A stretch of DNA of 64,000 nt. Origin: an uncultured Oscillibacter sp. (GTDB lineage: Bacteria; Bacillota; Clostridia; Oscillospirales; Oscillospiraceae). The translations under genes and the position numbers were made by a program. Location of the stretch: the NCBI GenBank assembly GCA_910583695.1, contig CAJTZL010000003.1:37871-101870 (forward strand), in the 5' to 3' direction. Shown here piece by piece: positions 1-9,376 of this stretch (the stretch's first letter is position 1; each line of letters begins with the position of its first letter). The notes under the pieces were generated by a model that was not told where the DNA came from, did not search any database, and worked only from the letters and a program-made list of their open reading frames with translations.

Positions 1-1
1 C

Positions 2-307
2 AGCCGGGGCGAACTCGTCAACGAGCCGGACCTCTGCGACGCGCTGAAGCGCGGGAGCATCGCCGGGGCGGGCCTGGACGTGTTCTGGAACGAGCCTACC
101 CATACGGACGACGAGATTCTCCACTGCCCCAACGTCATTGTCAGCCCCCACAGCGCGGCCCAGACCCGGGAGGCCGTCATCAAGATGGCGGCCATGTGCG
201 TGAAGGGCTGTCTGGCGGTAGCGGAGGGGAAAAAGTGGCCCTATGTGGCGGACAAGGCCGTCTATGACCATCCCAAATGGGCTGGGAAAGCGTGGGCGGA
301 GGAATAA
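2..307 (+). CDS. D-isomer-specific 2-hydroxyacid dehydrogenase, C-terminal fragment
   Basis: The open frame runs in from the left edge with no start, so only the last ~101 residues are present. It shows the end of the NAD-binding Rossmann domain: SRGELVNEPDLCDAL, then AGAGLDVFWNEP, then the NVIVSPHSAA segment with the catalytic-type His of this family. Enzymes of this family reduce 2-keto acids to D-2-hydroxy acids using NAD(P)H (phosphoglycerate, hydroxypyruvate, lactate and related substrates). The substrate cannot be told from this fragment. It ends about 70 bp before a TRAP transporter, so it may act on a carboxylic acid imported by that transporter; that link is inference from position. 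Confidence 0.85.
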   Translation, partial: SRGELVNEPDLCDALKRGSIAGAGLDVFWNEPTHTDDEILHCPNVIVSPHSAAQTREAVIKMAAMCVKGCLAVAEGKKWPYVADKAVYDHPKWAGKAWAEE

Positions 308-380
308 GCCCCAGGTCTTTTATCCGGCTCTGTCGGAGAAGAAATACACCATTCTGACTGTAAAGAAAGGAAGACTCGAC

Positions 381-1466
381 ATGAAAAAGGTATTTGCTAT
401 GCTCCTTGCACTGGCGATGATGTTTAGCCTGGCCGCCTGCGGCGGCGAAACCGGCCAAGGCCAGGATTCCTCCGCCAATCCCCCGGCGCAGAGCGCCGAC
501 GGCGATAAATCCGGCGACGGCGCCGCCCCGGCCGGGGATGCGCAGTATGTCATCAAGCTCTGCCACGAGCAGGTGGACGGCGACCCCATTGACGACGGCT
601 GCGACAAATGGGCCGAGCTGGTGGCCGAAAGGACCAACGGCGCAGTGACCATTGAGGTCTATCCCTCCAGCCAGCTGGGTGTCAAGGCGGACCTCATTGA
701 GATGATGCTGATGGGGCAGAACGTCTGCACCATCGCCGACGGCTCCTACCTGATGGACTATGTGCCCGATTTCGGCGTGGTCATGGGGCCCTTCCTCTTC
801 ACCGACTGGGCGGCCATGGAGAAGATTACCGCCAGCGACTGGTGGGCGCAGCAGGCGGAGCTCCTTCGGGGCGAGGGCTTGGAGATTATCTCCACCAACT
901 GGATCTACGGCGAGCGTCAGCTGATGACCAAGAGCCCCGTCACCTCCCTGGCGGACATCAAGGGACAGAAAATCCGCGTACCTAACAACGACATCTCGGT
1001 AACCATGTTCAACAACCTGGGCGCGGCCTCCACGCCCATGGCCCTGAGCGACGTGTACACCAGCCTTCAGACCGGAGTGGTGGACGGCGTTGAGAACCCT
1101 CTGACCACCCTGTACAACAATGCGTTCCAGGAGGTCTGCAAAAACGTCACCATGACCAACCACCAGATGACCTTCTCCAACTTCATTGTGGGGGCCGACT
1201 TCTGGAACACCATTCCCGCGGAGCACCAGCAGACTATTCTGGACTGCGGTGCAGAGGCGGCCCTGTACAACAACGAGCTCTATCAGAAAGTGAGCCAGGA
1301 CATGCAGAAGGCCCTTGAAGACGCCGGCTGCACCATCTACACCCTGGACGACGCCGCCCTGGAGGAGTTCAAGGCCGCCAGTGTGCAGCTCTACCGGGAC
1401 TATGAGTCCAGCGGCACCTGGACGACCGGCGTGTACGACCAGATTCAATCCATCATCAACGGCTGA
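381..1466 (+). CDS. dctP: TRAP transporter solute-binding protein (DctP family)
   Basis: A 361-residue lipoprotein: the signal peptide MKKVFAMLLALAMMFSLAACGG ends in a lipobox (LAAC), so it should be anchored outside the membrane. A low-complexity Ser/Gly/Asp linker follows, then a DctP domain with the family's IEVYPSSQLG, KGQKIRVPNN and LQTGVVDGVENP segments. It should capture a carboxylate and hand it to the DctQ/DctM permease encoded just downstream. The ATG at 381 was chosen because AGAAAGGAAG precedes it and the signal peptide begins there; the frame is open further upstream but that stretch is not protein-like. The ligand is not known; a hydroxy or keto acid would fit the dehydrogenase next door. 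Confidence 0.95.
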   Translation: MKKVFAMLLALAMMFSLAACGGETGQGQDSSANPPAQSADGDKSGDGAAPAGDAQYVIKLCHEQVDGDPIDDGCDKWAELVAERTNGAVTIEVYPSSQLGVKADLIEMMLMGQNVCTIADGSYLMDYVPDFGVVMGPFLFTDWAAMEKITASDWWAQQAELLRGEGLEIISTNWIYGERQLMTKSPVTSLADIKGQKIRVPNNDISVTMFNNLGAASTPMALSDVYTSLQTGVVDGVENPLTTLYNNAFQEVCKNVTMTNHQMTFSNFIVGADFWNTIPAEHQQTILDCGAEAALYNNELYQKVSQDMQKALEDAGCTIYTLDDAALEEFKAASVQLYRDYESSGTWTTGVYDQIQSIING

Positions 1467-1567
1467 CCGTTTAAGACGCCGCAGGGGGGCCGCCGGCCGC
1501 CCCGGACGGTACAGAAGTCCGGCCCCGCCCATACATTGGGCGGGGCCGGTGTAAAAGGAGAGCAGCT

Positions 1568-2062
1568 ATGAAAAAATTCAGGAGCTTCCTCGCAAACCTG
1601 GACGCCATCGTATCCGGCGCGGCGCTGTGCGCCATTGTGCTGATGACGGTAGCCGGCGTGATTATGCGCAAGGCGGTGGGCCAGCCCTTTGCATGGCTGG
1701 AAGAGATGCAGGTTTTCTTCTTCGTGTGGACCATCTTCCTGGGCGGTAGCGTGGCCTTCCGCACCGGCGGGCAGGTGAGCATTGACCTGATCGCCGCCCG
1801 GCTGAACCCCGGTGCCCGGCGCGTGCTGGACGTGTTCTGCTATGTGGTGGCCATGGTGGTCCTGGTCTATCTCTGCAAGGGCGGCGTCGACCTCACCCGG
1901 TCGGTCACAAAGAAGGTGACGCCCTTTTTCAAAATCAGCTATTCCTACATTGACGCCGCGGCCCCCATCGGCTGCGTGCTGATGATGATACAGTATACCT
2001 TTGTCATATTCCAGGAGCTGTTCGGAAAGAAAGAGACGGAAGCGAAAGGAGGGGTGAGCTAA
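1568..2062 (+). CDS. dctQ: TRAP transporter small permease (DctQ family)
   Basis: A 164-residue membrane protein with four hydrophobic segments, around residues 13-32, 45-62, 85-105 and 125-150. It carries the family's aromatic-rich stretch WLEEMQVFFFVWTIFLGG. DctQ subunits partner the large DctM subunit of Na+-driven tripartite carboxylate transporters. An AGGAG ribosome site precedes the ATG. The stop overlaps the start of the DctM gene (TAATG), which indicates translational coupling and a 1:1 complex. Confidence 0.93.
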   Translation: MKKFRSFLANLDAIVSGAALCAIVLMTVAGVIMRKAVGQPFAWLEEMQVFFFVWTIFLGGSVAFRTGGQVSIDLIAARLNPGARRVLDVFCYVVAMVVLVYLCKGGVDLTRSVTKKVTPFFKISYSYIDAAAPIGCVLMMIQYTFVIFQELFGKKETEAKGGVS

Positions 2063-3360
2063 TGTCCCCGATTGCCATTGCGGCCATTGTCATGCTGGTG
2101 CTGCTGTTTTTGAACGTCCCGGTATTCGCCTCCGTAACCGGCGCCTGTGTCGTATACGCCCTGGCGAACCCCGCCTCCGGTATCAGCGCCATGCTGGCCG
2201 TCCAGCGGGAGATCAGCGGCATGCAGTCCGTGACGATGCTGGCCATTCCCTTCTTTGTGGCCACGGGCGCGCTGATGAACTACTGCGGCATCACGGAGCG
2301 GATGCTGCGGTTCTGCAAGGTGCTCACCGGGCATATGTTCGGCGGTCTGGGACAGGTGAACATCGTCCTGTCCACCCTGATGGGCGGCATGTCCGGCTCC
2401 TCCCTGGCGGACGCGGCCATGGAGGCCAAGCTCCTGGTGCCCGACATGCGCAAATCCGGCTATCCCAACGGCTTTGCCTCCGCCATTACCGCCGCCTCCT
2501 CCATGATCACGCCCCTGATTCCCCCGGGAATCGCCGCCATCATTTACGGCTCCATTACCAACACTTCTATCGGCCGCCTGTTTGTGGCGGGTATCGTTCC
2601 CGCCGTGATTTTGTGTCTGGCCATGATGCTGGTGGTGTCTCGCTACTCCAAGAGCCACGGCATCCCCCGTCTGCGGGAGACCCGGGCCGGTGGTGCGGAA
2701 CTGTGGGCGGCCTTCAAGCCCGCCATCCTGCCCCTGTGCCTGCCCGTCATCATCATCGGCGGCATCCGCCTGAGCTTTTTCACCCCCACGGAAGCGGGCG
2801 CCATCGCCATTTTCTATGCATTGCTGCTGGGCATTATTTACAAGGAGATTCGGCTGGACAACATTTTATCCTGCATCAGGGAAACGGTAGCCACCACCGC
2901 TTCCATCATGCTGATTGTAGGGGCGGCCACCTGCTTCTCCTGGATTCTCACCTGGGAGAACATTCCCCAGAACATGACGTCCTTCCTCATCTCCCTGTGC
3001 CACAACAAGTACCTCTTCCTCCTGCTGGTGAATCTCTTTTTGCTGATGGTGGGCATGTTCATTGAGGCCACCGCCGCGCAGATCGTTCTGGCCCCCATGC
3101 TGGCCCCGGTAGCCATGGCCTTCGGCATTGATCCCGTCCATTTCGGCATGGTGTTCATCTTCAATATGGCCATCGGCTCCATCACGCCGCCCATGGGCAA
3201 TCTGATGTTCGTGACCTGCGGTGTGACCAAGTGTACCACGGAGGAATTTATCAAGGACTGCCGGGTGTTTTACGTCCTGCTGTTCGGCATGCTGATGCTG
3301 ATGAGCTATGTGCCCTTTGTCAGCACCTGGCTGCCCAATCTGATCTACGGAGGAGGCTGA
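2062..3360 (+). CDS. dctM: TRAP transporter large permease (DctM family)
   Basis: A 432-residue polytopic membrane protein with about 11-12 hydrophobic segments and the DctM hallmarks: AIPFFVATGALMN near residue 65, GGMSGSSLADAAM near 110, SMITPLIPPGI near 150 and the C-terminal GSITPPMGNLMFVTCG. It forms the translocation channel of the TRAP system with the overlapping DctQ and the upstream DctP. Length is normal for the family. The order P-Q-M followed immediately by a hydrolase suggests an operon for uptake and processing of one organic acid or ester. Confidence 0.95.
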   Translation: MSPIAIAAIVMLVLLFLNVPVFASVTGACVVYALANPASGISAMLAVQREISGMQSVTMLAIPFFVATGALMNYCGITERMLRFCKVLTGHMFGGLGQVNIVLSTLMGGMSGSSLADAAMEAKLLVPDMRKSGYPNGFASAITAASSMITPLIPPGIAAIIYGSITNTSIGRLFVAGIVPAVILCLAMMLVVSRYSKSHGIPRLRETRAGGAELWAAFKPAILPLCLPVIIIGGIRLSFFTPTEAGAIAIFYALLLGIIYKEIRLDNILSCIRETVATTASIMLIVGAATCFSWILTWENIPQNMTSFLISLCHNKYLFLLLVNLFLLMVGMFIEATAAQIVLAPMLAPVAMAFGIDPVHFGMVFIFNMAIGSITPPMGNLMFVTCGVTKCTTEEFIKDCRVFYVLLFGMLMLMSYVPFVSTWLPNLIYGGG

Positions 3361-3363
3361 GCC

Positions 3364-4341
3364 ATGGGGATGATACGGACGGTCCTGGGCGACATTCCCC
3401 CGGAGGAAATCGGCGTCACCGACAGCCACGACCATCTGATTCGCAGCGGCGGGCCGGAGGTAAAGCAGGACCCCGCCTTCCTGATGGACGACCTGGACGC
3501 CGCCAAGCGGGAATTTGCCGCCTTTTTGAAGGCGGGCGGCCGGACCATGGTCTGCATGGACCCCATTGGCTGCGGGCGGAACGTCCCAAAGATGCTGGAG
3601 CTGGCGGAGTCCTTCCGGGGACGGGGCCATATCCTGATGACCACGGGTTTTCAGAAGGGTTCGCTGTATGATCCCCGCACCTCCTTCCTGGCCACGGTGG
3701 AGACAGAGAAGGTGGCTGCCCTGATGACGGCCGAGATCACCGAGGGCATGGACCGCCACAGCTACAACGGCCCGGTGGTGGAGCGCCTTCCGGCGAAGGC
3801 GGGACTCATCAAGGCGGGAACCAGCACCCGGCTCATCACCCCGCTGGAGGAAAAGGCTCTCAAGGTGGCGGCCCTGACCCAGAGGGAAACGGGCTGCCCC
3901 ATCTCCCTCCACACGGACCAAGGCACCATGTGCCCGGAAATTCTGGATATTCTGGAGGAGAACGGGGCCTGCCTGGAGCATACGGTTCTGTGCCATGTCC
4001 AGAGGAATCCTGACCGCTATTACTACAAGACGCTGCTGGACCGAGGCGCCAACCTCTGCTTCGACGAGCCTAACAAGCCCCATTACCGCCCGGACACGGA
4101 AATTGCAGAAAACCTCCTCTGGCTGGTGGAGCAGGGCTATCAGAAGCAGCTTCTGCTGGGGATGGACGCCGGCCGGATAGAGGGGCTGGGAAGCTATATG
4201 GAGCCCCGGGGCCGGGCCAACGGCCTGGACTATATGCTTACGCGTTTCGTACCGGTGATGAAGTGGGTGGGGGTGTGCGATGCTGCCATCCACGCGATTT
4301 TGGAGGAGAATCCCGCCCGGGTTTTCTCCATCTGGGACTGA
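3364..4341 (+). CDS. Phosphotriesterase-family metal-dependent hydrolase
   Basis: A 325-residue amidohydrolase-superfamily protein. Near the N-terminus it has the metal-binding HxH motif (TDSHDHL), then ISLHTDQG and LCHVQRNPDRYYY segments that supply later metal-ligand histidines, and LLLGMDAGR holding the conserved C-terminal Asp. This is the layout of the phosphotriesterase-like branch (PTE, PHP, lactonases). These enzymes hydrolyse lactones, esters or phosphotriesters; the actual substrate cannot be read from sequence. It starts 3 bp after dctM behind a GGAGGAGG ribosome site, so it is the last gene of the TRAP operon, and a strong terminator follows. Confidence 0.9.
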   Translation: MGMIRTVLGDIPPEEIGVTDSHDHLIRSGGPEVKQDPAFLMDDLDAAKREFAAFLKAGGRTMVCMDPIGCGRNVPKMLELAESFRGRGHILMTTGFQKGSLYDPRTSFLATVETEKVAALMTAEITEGMDRHSYNGPVVERLPAKAGLIKAGTSTRLITPLEEKALKVAALTQRETGCPISLHTDQGTMCPEILDILEENGACLEHTVLCHVQRNPDRYYYKTLLDRGANLCFDEPNKPHYRPDTEIAENLLWLVEQGYQKQLLLGMDAGRIEGLGSYMEPRGRANGLDYMLTRFVPVMKWVGVCDAAIHAILEENPARVFSIWD

Positions 4342-4346
4342 GGCGC

Positions 4347-4388
4347 AAAACGGCTGCCAATGGCATTTTGCCATTGACAGCCGTTTTT
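4347..4388. terminator. Bidirectional intrinsic terminator after the TRAP operon
   Basis: Near-perfect inverted repeat: AAACGGCTG-CAATGGC paired across an ATTTT loop with GCCATTG-CAGCCGTTT, followed by a T-run on the plus strand and A-run at the start. It begins about 6 bp after the hydrolase stop codon. Confidence 0.9.
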
Positions 4389-4487
4389 CCCCACAATTCG
4401 GATTTTATTCCGCTCTTTGCGATTTCCGTTAAAGGTCATCACATGCTCCCCCTCTGCGTTCGGAATCGGTCCACTCCGGGCGCGGGA

Positions 4488-4534
4488 CAAAACGGACAGC
4501 CGCAGGGGGCCGTCGGCGTCCTGCGGCTGTCCGT
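4488..4534 (-). terminator. Terminator of the GPH permease / beta-galactosidase operon
   Basis: Arms of 15 bp (ACGGACAGCCGCAGG with its exact complement) around a 13-nt loop; on the minus strand the stem is followed by TTTTG. It lies 127 bp downstream of the permease stop. The rest of 4389-4661 shows no convincing gene. Confidence 0.85.
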
Positions 4535-4661
4535 CAATGGAGGGGCTCTGTCCCGAAACAATGCCGGGCGGCCCGCTGGAAGGGAGCGGTCTCCCCTGTC
4601 CAGCCGCCGGCGGATCCTTTCAAATCCGGGCGGCGGGGAGACGAAATTTCCGCCGCTCTGC

Positions 4662-6044
4662 TCAGGGGCATTCCACCCCGGCGGCGGGAGTCAGCTCCCG
4701 CAGACGCTGGTTCTCCTTTTCCACGTTCAGGCGGAACAGCAGGAGCGTGATGGCCAGATTGATGACCATGGGGATCCACAAATACATGATGTGCAGCATG
4801 TTGAGGCAGTCGGCGCTCTGAACGGCGGCAAAGCCGTCGTAGCCGCTCCACTCCAGCAGCCAGCCGCACAGGGCCGTGCCCAGCCCGCCGCCGATTTTCA
4901 CCCCCAGGGAGGTGCAGGAGTACATGGTGCCGTCCACGCGCTTCCCCTTGGTCAGGAAGGTGTATTCGGAGCACGACGCGATGAGCGCGTTCAAGTCACC
5001 CTGGAGGGGGCTCATGCCGAAGGCGGCCACGCCGGAGAACAGCAGCATCAGCGGAATGCTGTGGAGATACCCCGCCGCGAGGACCAGGGCCCGGCCTATG
5101 GTGCCGATGATGTAGCCCCCCAGGTTCAAGCGGTACATTCCGCGGAACTTCTCCACCAGGATGGGAGTGAGCATCAGGCCGACGATGATGGGGAGGTTGA
5201 TGGCCCAGGAGAAGACGCCCAGCAGATTCTCATTTCCCAGCACGAAGGTCATGTAGAAAATGCCCATGTTCAGTGTGGCGGTGTAGACCTGCATGAGTAT
5301 GTAGGTGACGCAGATGATGAGGTAATAGCGGTTGGCGGCCAGCAGCCGGGCGGCGTCCGCCAGGGAGTACGCCTCCTCCGGCGCGTCGGGGACGGCGTCC
5401 TCGGCCAGCTCCTCCTCCGGCAGCTCCTTTACGGACAGTACGGAGAGGGTGTTGGTCACAAGGCCGATGACGGCGTAGATCACCGCCATCCACCGCCAGC
5501 CGGAGGCCCCGCCGCCCAGGGCCGCCACGGCGCCCACAGTCACCGACTGAATCAGCAGGCTGGTGCCGAAGGCGAATACGAACCGGATGGAGCCCATCTG
5601 CACCCGCTCGGCGCTGTTTTTTGTGACCAGGGCGGTGAGAGCCGAATAGGCGATGTTGTTGGCGGTGTAGAACACCGCGTTGAGCAGGGTGTAGGCGATG
5701 AAGAACCACGCATATTTCGCGAAATCGCTCATGTCCGCAGGAATAAAGAAGATGGCCGCCAGGGTCACGGCGCAGCCCAGATAGCCCCAGAGCATCCAGG
5801 GTCTGGCCTTGCCCATTCTGGTGCGGGTCTTGTCGATCATGGCGCCGAACAGGATGTCCGTCACCCCGTCGAAGAGCTTGGACACGGCGATGAGCGTGCC
5901 CACAATGCCGGAGCTCAGTCCCACCGTGTTGGTGAGAAAGATCATCACGAAGGAGCTGAGCAGGGCGTATACCACATTGCCCGCAATATCCCCGGAGCCG
6001 TACCCCACCTTGTTGTACCAGCGCAGATATTTTTTCTCCGTCAT
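4662..6044 (-). CDS. Glycoside-pentoside-hexuronide (GPH) family sugar:cation symporter
   Basis: About 460 residues with ~12 membrane segments, belonging to the MelB-like branch of the major facilitator superfamily. Seen: N-terminal KVGYGSGDIAGNVVYALLSSF, the cytoplasmic loop FDGVTDILFGAMIDKTRTRMGKARPW characteristic of GPH transporters, and C-terminal LGVKIGGGLGTALCGWLLEWSGY. It should import a glycoside with Na+ or H+. The ATG at 6044 sits behind GGAGAGGAAC; the frame upstream of it overlaps the beta-galactosidase gene and is not protein-like. It lies 16 bp downstream of the beta-galactosidase gene on the same strand, so they are probably co-transcribed and handle the same beta-galactoside. 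Confidence 0.92.
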   Translation of the reverse strand: MTEKKYLRWYNKVGYGSGDIAGNVVYALLSSFVMIFLTNTVGLSSGIVGTLIAVSKLFDGVTDILFGAMIDKTRTRMGKARPWMLWGYLGCAVTLAAIFFIPADMSDFAKYAWFFIAYTLLNAVFYTANNIAYSALTALVTKNSAERVQMGSIRFVFAFGTSLLIQSVTVGAVAALGGGASGWRWMAVIYAVIGLVTNTLSVLSVKELPEEELAEDAVPDAPEEAYSLADAARLLAANRYYLIICVTYILMQVYTATLNMGIFYMTFVLGNENLLGVFSWAINLPIIVGLMLTPILVEKFRGMYRLNLGGYIIGTIGRALVLAAGYLHSIPLMLLFSGVAAFGMSPLQGDLNALIASCSEYTFLTKGKRVDGTMYSCTSLGVKIGGGLGTALCGWLLEWSGYDGFAAVQSADCLNMLHIMYLWIPMVINLAITLLLFRLNVEKENQRLRELTPAAGVECP

Positions 6045-6060
6045 GCCGTTCCTCTCCTTT

Positions 6061-9000
6061 TTATGATGGTTTGTCCCCTCCGGGGATGAGGCGGATGTGG
6101 AAGCGGTACCGCCGGCCGTCCAGGCGGTACTGGGGCCGCAGCCGGGGGCCGCAGCTCTCGGAACCGATGCCGTTCTGGGCGCAGTCCAGACACAGCACCG
6201 TGTCTCCGCAGGGAACCAGCTCAAAGCTGTGGGCCTTCTGCGTCAGCTCCTCCTGGGTATAGGGAGAGGCGCTGAAGCTGAAGGGCGCGGCGCCGGCGGC
6301 GGTCAGACGGGTGCCGCCTCCCCACAATGTCACGTAATCGCAGCCGCAGCGGCTTCCGTTCTCCTGGGGGCGGAGGTAGTCTTCGTGGAGCCCGGCCACC
6401 GAGGCGGCGTACACGCCGTAGCTGGCGGCGCGCCGCTTGTCCGGGTAGCTTTCCCAGGGGCCGAGGCCGCAGTATTCCGTCTGGTCCATCTCCCCGGGCA
6501 GGAACAGCCGCAGGCCCAGCCGCGGCAGCTCCGGGAACTCCGTGTTCCGCTCCGCCTCCAGGCAAAGGTCCATGGTCCCGTCGGGAAAAACCGTCCACTC
6601 CGTGCGAAGGTCCAGGAACCGCTGGACGGCGACGGCGGAAACGGACAGCGTACCGGAGATGCGAACCGCCTCCGCCTCCCGGCGCCAGCCGGTCTCATAG
6701 CAGCGCGTCACACTCCTGTCGTAACCGGCGGCCAGCCAGTCCGCCTTCCGCTTGCGGTCATTGTCGGTGGGAGCCCGCCAGACGTTGATCTCCATGGGCC
6801 GGGTGAGAAAGCTCAGGCCGCCCCGGCTGAGGCGGGTGAAGAGCCCGGTTCTCTTGCTGTAGACATAGCAGAGCCGCCTGCTGCGGAGAATGAGGGCATC
6901 CGCCTCCTCAATGACCTCCAAAGGCGGCGCGTCCTCCCCCCGGCGGGTCAGCAGGGAGGCGGCCCGCTGGTTTCGACCGTCCCCATTTTCCAGCGGCCAC
7001 TCGTCAAAGCCCAGCAGGTACCCCGCCGGAACCAGCTCCGACGCTTCCTTCCGGTGGTAAAACAGTTTGAGGAAGCACTTCCCCTGGTCCGGAACGGTGA
7101 GGGGCAGGCAGATGGTCCCCTCCCCCTGGGGCGGGATGTTTCCCATGCGGGCCGCAGGGAGGCGGCCTGCGGCAACGGTTTTGCCGTCGCGCGTCACCTC
7201 GTAGGTCAGGCGGACCGCGTCCTCCAGGGCGGTGAAGTCCAGGTAGCTGCGCAGAGTCAGCGTTCCGTCCTCCGGGCGGTAGGACACGATGCGGGCGGGG
7301 CGGTACACGTTCCGGTACTCCAGCAGGCCGGTGTGGGGGACCCGGTCCGGGTAAACCAGGCCGTCCAGGCAGAAGTTCCCGTCATGGGGATATTCGCCGT
7401 GATCGCCGCCGTAGAAGTACATGGCCTTGCCATTGCCCGCCCGCCCCTTGTAGACGGCGTGATCGCACCACTCCCAGACAAAGCCGCCGCACATGGCCGG
7501 GGTGCTTTCAATCTGCTGGAAATAGTCCTCCAGGTCGCCGGGGCCGTTGCCCATGGCATGGGCGTATTCGCACATGAGGAAGGGCTTGTCCGGGTCCTTG
7601 TCCAGATAGGCCTGAATCTGTTCAAAGGAGGGGTACATCATGCTGTACAGGTCGATGTTGGAGTAGTCATATTTCTTTTTGGAGCTGCGGTACTGCGCGC
7701 TCTCGTAATGGGTGAGGCGGCGGGGATCAAAGCGTTTCGTCCAGGCCAGGGCCGCCTCGAAGCAGCAGCCGTAAGCGCTCTCGTTGCCCATGGACCAGAT
7801 CAGCACGCAGGGGCGGTTCTTGTCCCGGTGGACGCATCGCTGCGTCCGGTCCATAGTGGCCTCCAGAAAGTCCGGATTGTCGGCAAAGGGCTCGTTCCAG
7901 TGTTCCACGTGCTCTTCCCAGCTGTCATTTTGGCTGCAATACAGCTCGGAGGCCCCATGGCTTTCATGGTCCGCCTCGTCGATGACGTAGAACCCGTATT
8001 GGTCGCACAGCTGGTAGAACCAAGGCGCGTTGGGATAGTGACTGGTGCGAACGGCGTTGAAATTGTGCCGCTTCATCAGCCTCAGGTCCCGCCGGGCCTG
8101 CCGGATGCTGATAGCGTACCCGGTGATCGGGTCGGAGTCGTGGCGGTTCACGCCCCGGAATTTGATGGGCGTACCGTTGAGCAGCACCTGGTTGCGCTCC
8201 GTGCGGACCTCCCGGAAGCCCACACGGTCGGTGATAACCTCCCGGTCCGTCTCCAGGGTCAGGGTGTAGAGCCAGGGGTGCTCGGCATTCCAGAGGCGGC
8301 AGCCGGGGACGTGGATTTCCGCGCACTGCCGGTAGTCCTCCGCCCCGCTCAGGGACTGGAAGGCGCTGCGGCCCACAAGGGTGCCTCCGGCGTCGTAGAG
8401 GGAGGCGTTCAGGGGGACTGCCTCGTGAAAAAACCGGGCCCGGATGCGCAGGAGGCCGTTCCCATCCTGAATGTCTGTCGTGGCAAAGTAGTCGAAGACG
8501 CACTCCTCCGGACGTTTCAGCAGGTAGACGTCCCGGAAGATGCCGCTCATACGGAATTTGTCCTGGTCCTCCAGATAGCTGCCGTCGCACCATTTCAGCA
8601 CCAGCACGGCCAGGAAGTTCTCCCCGTCGTGGAGCAGCTCCGTCACGTCAAATTCGCTGGTGGAGTGGGACACCTGGCTGTAGCCCGCGTACTGCCCGTT
8701 CACCCAGAGATAGAAGCAGGAATCCACGCCCTCAAAGTTCAAAAAGGCCCGGGGCGCGGCTTCATCCCGGCAGTAACAAAAACAGCGGGTGTAAGCTCCG
8801 CAGGGATTGTCCCGGGGCACGTAGGGCGGGTCCGCGGGGAAGGGGTAGCGGATGTTGGTATACTGGTGCCGGTCATACCCATGCATCTGCCAGCAGCTGG
8901 GGACGGGAATGGGCGCAAAGCCCTCCAGGGGGTTATCCGGCTGATAAAAGGGCGTTTTCAGGTCCCGGACGCTGGGATACCAGCGAAAGCTCCAGGTTCC

Positions 9001-9144
9001 GTTCAAAAACTGAATACGGTCGGATTGTTCCCGCCGCTCCACCAGACCGTCCATCCTCCGGGAGGCGGGAATGTAATAGGCACGGTTGGGCAGGGTGTGC
9101 TCATGGAGGATGTGCAGATTCTCGTAATATCCGGGTATGATCAT
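6061..9144 (-). CDS. lacZ: Beta-galactosidase, glycoside hydrolase family 2 (LacZ type)
   Basis: About 1027 residues, the normal length for the five-domain LacZ group. The N-terminal sugar-binding domain has FLNGTWSFRWYPS and PVPSCWQMHGYDRHQYTN. The central Ig-like and TIM-barrel domains carry KFRGVNRHDSDP, FNAVRTSHYPN, the acid/base Glu in IWSMGNES and the nucleophile Glu in FLMCEYAHAMGNG. The C-terminal beta-galactosidase small-chain domain ends near GLGPWESYPDK. It hydrolyses terminal beta-galactosides in the cytoplasm. The ATG at 9144 follows GGAGGGAGTCACC; the frame stays open upstream but enters the divergent promoter region. Regulation is probably by the divergent AraC-family gene. Confidence 0.96.
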   Translation of the reverse strand: MIIPGYYENLHILHEHTLPNRAYYIPASRRMDGLVERREQSDRIQFLNGTWSFRWYPSVRDLKTPFYQPDNPLEGFAPIPVPSCWQMHGYDRHQYTNIRYPFPADPPYVPRDNPCGAYTRCFCYCRDEAAPRAFLNFEGVDSCFYLWVNGQYAGYSQVSHSTSEFDVTELLHDGENFLAVLVLKWCDGSYLEDQDKFRMSGIFRDVYLLKRPEECVFDYFATTDIQDGNGLLRIRARFFHEAVPLNASLYDAGGTLVGRSAFQSLSGAEDYRQCAEIHVPGCRLWNAEHPWLYTLTLETDREVITDRVGFREVRTERNQVLLNGTPIKFRGVNRHDSDPITGYAISIRQARRDLRLMKRHNFNAVRTSHYPNAPWFYQLCDQYGFYVIDEADHESHGASELYCSQNDSWEEHVEHWNEPFADNPDFLEATMDRTQRCVHRDKNRPCVLIWSMGNESAYGCCFEAALAWTKRFDPRRLTHYESAQYRSSKKKYDYSNIDLYSMMYPSFEQIQAYLDKDPDKPFLMCEYAHAMGNGPGDLEDYFQQIESTPAMCGGFVWEWCDHAVYKGRAGNGKAMYFYGGDHGEYPHDGNFCLDGLVYPDRVPHTGLLEYRNVYRPARIVSYRPEDGTLTLRSYLDFTALEDAVRLTYEVTRDGKTVAAGRLPAARMGNIPPQGEGTICLPLTVPDQGKCFLKLFYHRKEASELVPAGYLLGFDEWPLENGDGRNQRAASLLTRRGEDAPPLEVIEEADALILRSRRLCYVYSKRTGLFTRLSRGGLSFLTRPMEINVWRAPTDNDRKRKADWLAAGYDRSVTRCYETGWRREAEAVRISGTLSVSAVAVQRFLDLRTEWTVFPDGTMDLCLEAERNTEFPELPRLGLRLFLPGEMDQTEYCGLGPWESYPDKRRAASYGVYAASVAGLHEDYLRPQENGSRCGCDYVTLWGGGTRLTAAGAAPFSFSASPYTQEELTQKAHSFELVPCGDTVLCLDCAQNGIGSESCGPRLRPQYRLDGRRYRFHIRLIPGGDKPS

Positions 9145-9376
9145 GGTGACTCCCTCCTGTTTCGTGAATGGCGGTTTGGACGCAGAGTCCTCTTCAGGTC
9201 CTGTATTTATTAAGGATAACTGTGATTTTGGGGGAATCCTATGGAAGGAATCACCAAAAACAAAAAGAAAATCACCTGCTTTTCGAAATTGCCTTGATTT
9301 TTTTGTGAAAAACGGGCATGATGAGCAAAAGCGGGAACAACGGGGTGACGTGCAGAAAAAGGCGGGAGGATCGGCA
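9145..9376. promoter_or_regulatory. Divergent control region between lacZ and the AraC regulator
   Basis: This 232-bp gap separates the two divergent genes. At about 9217-9262 there is an imperfect inverted repeat (TTTTGGGGGAATCC against GGAATCACCAAAAA), a plausible operator for the adjacent regulator. AT-rich DNA at 9195-9225 and 9265-9315 could hold the promoters, but I see no consensus -35/-10 pair on either strand. Confidence 0.45.

Noticed and set aside
4263..6089. 608-residue plus-strand open frame opposite the GPH permease
   Set aside because: No ribosome site; Gly/Gln/His-rich composition typical of the complement of a GC-rich gene; the minus strand has a clear transporter.
6097..9213. 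1038-residue plus-strand open frame opposite lacZ
   Set aside because: Antisense shadow of the beta-galactosidase; no domain pattern.
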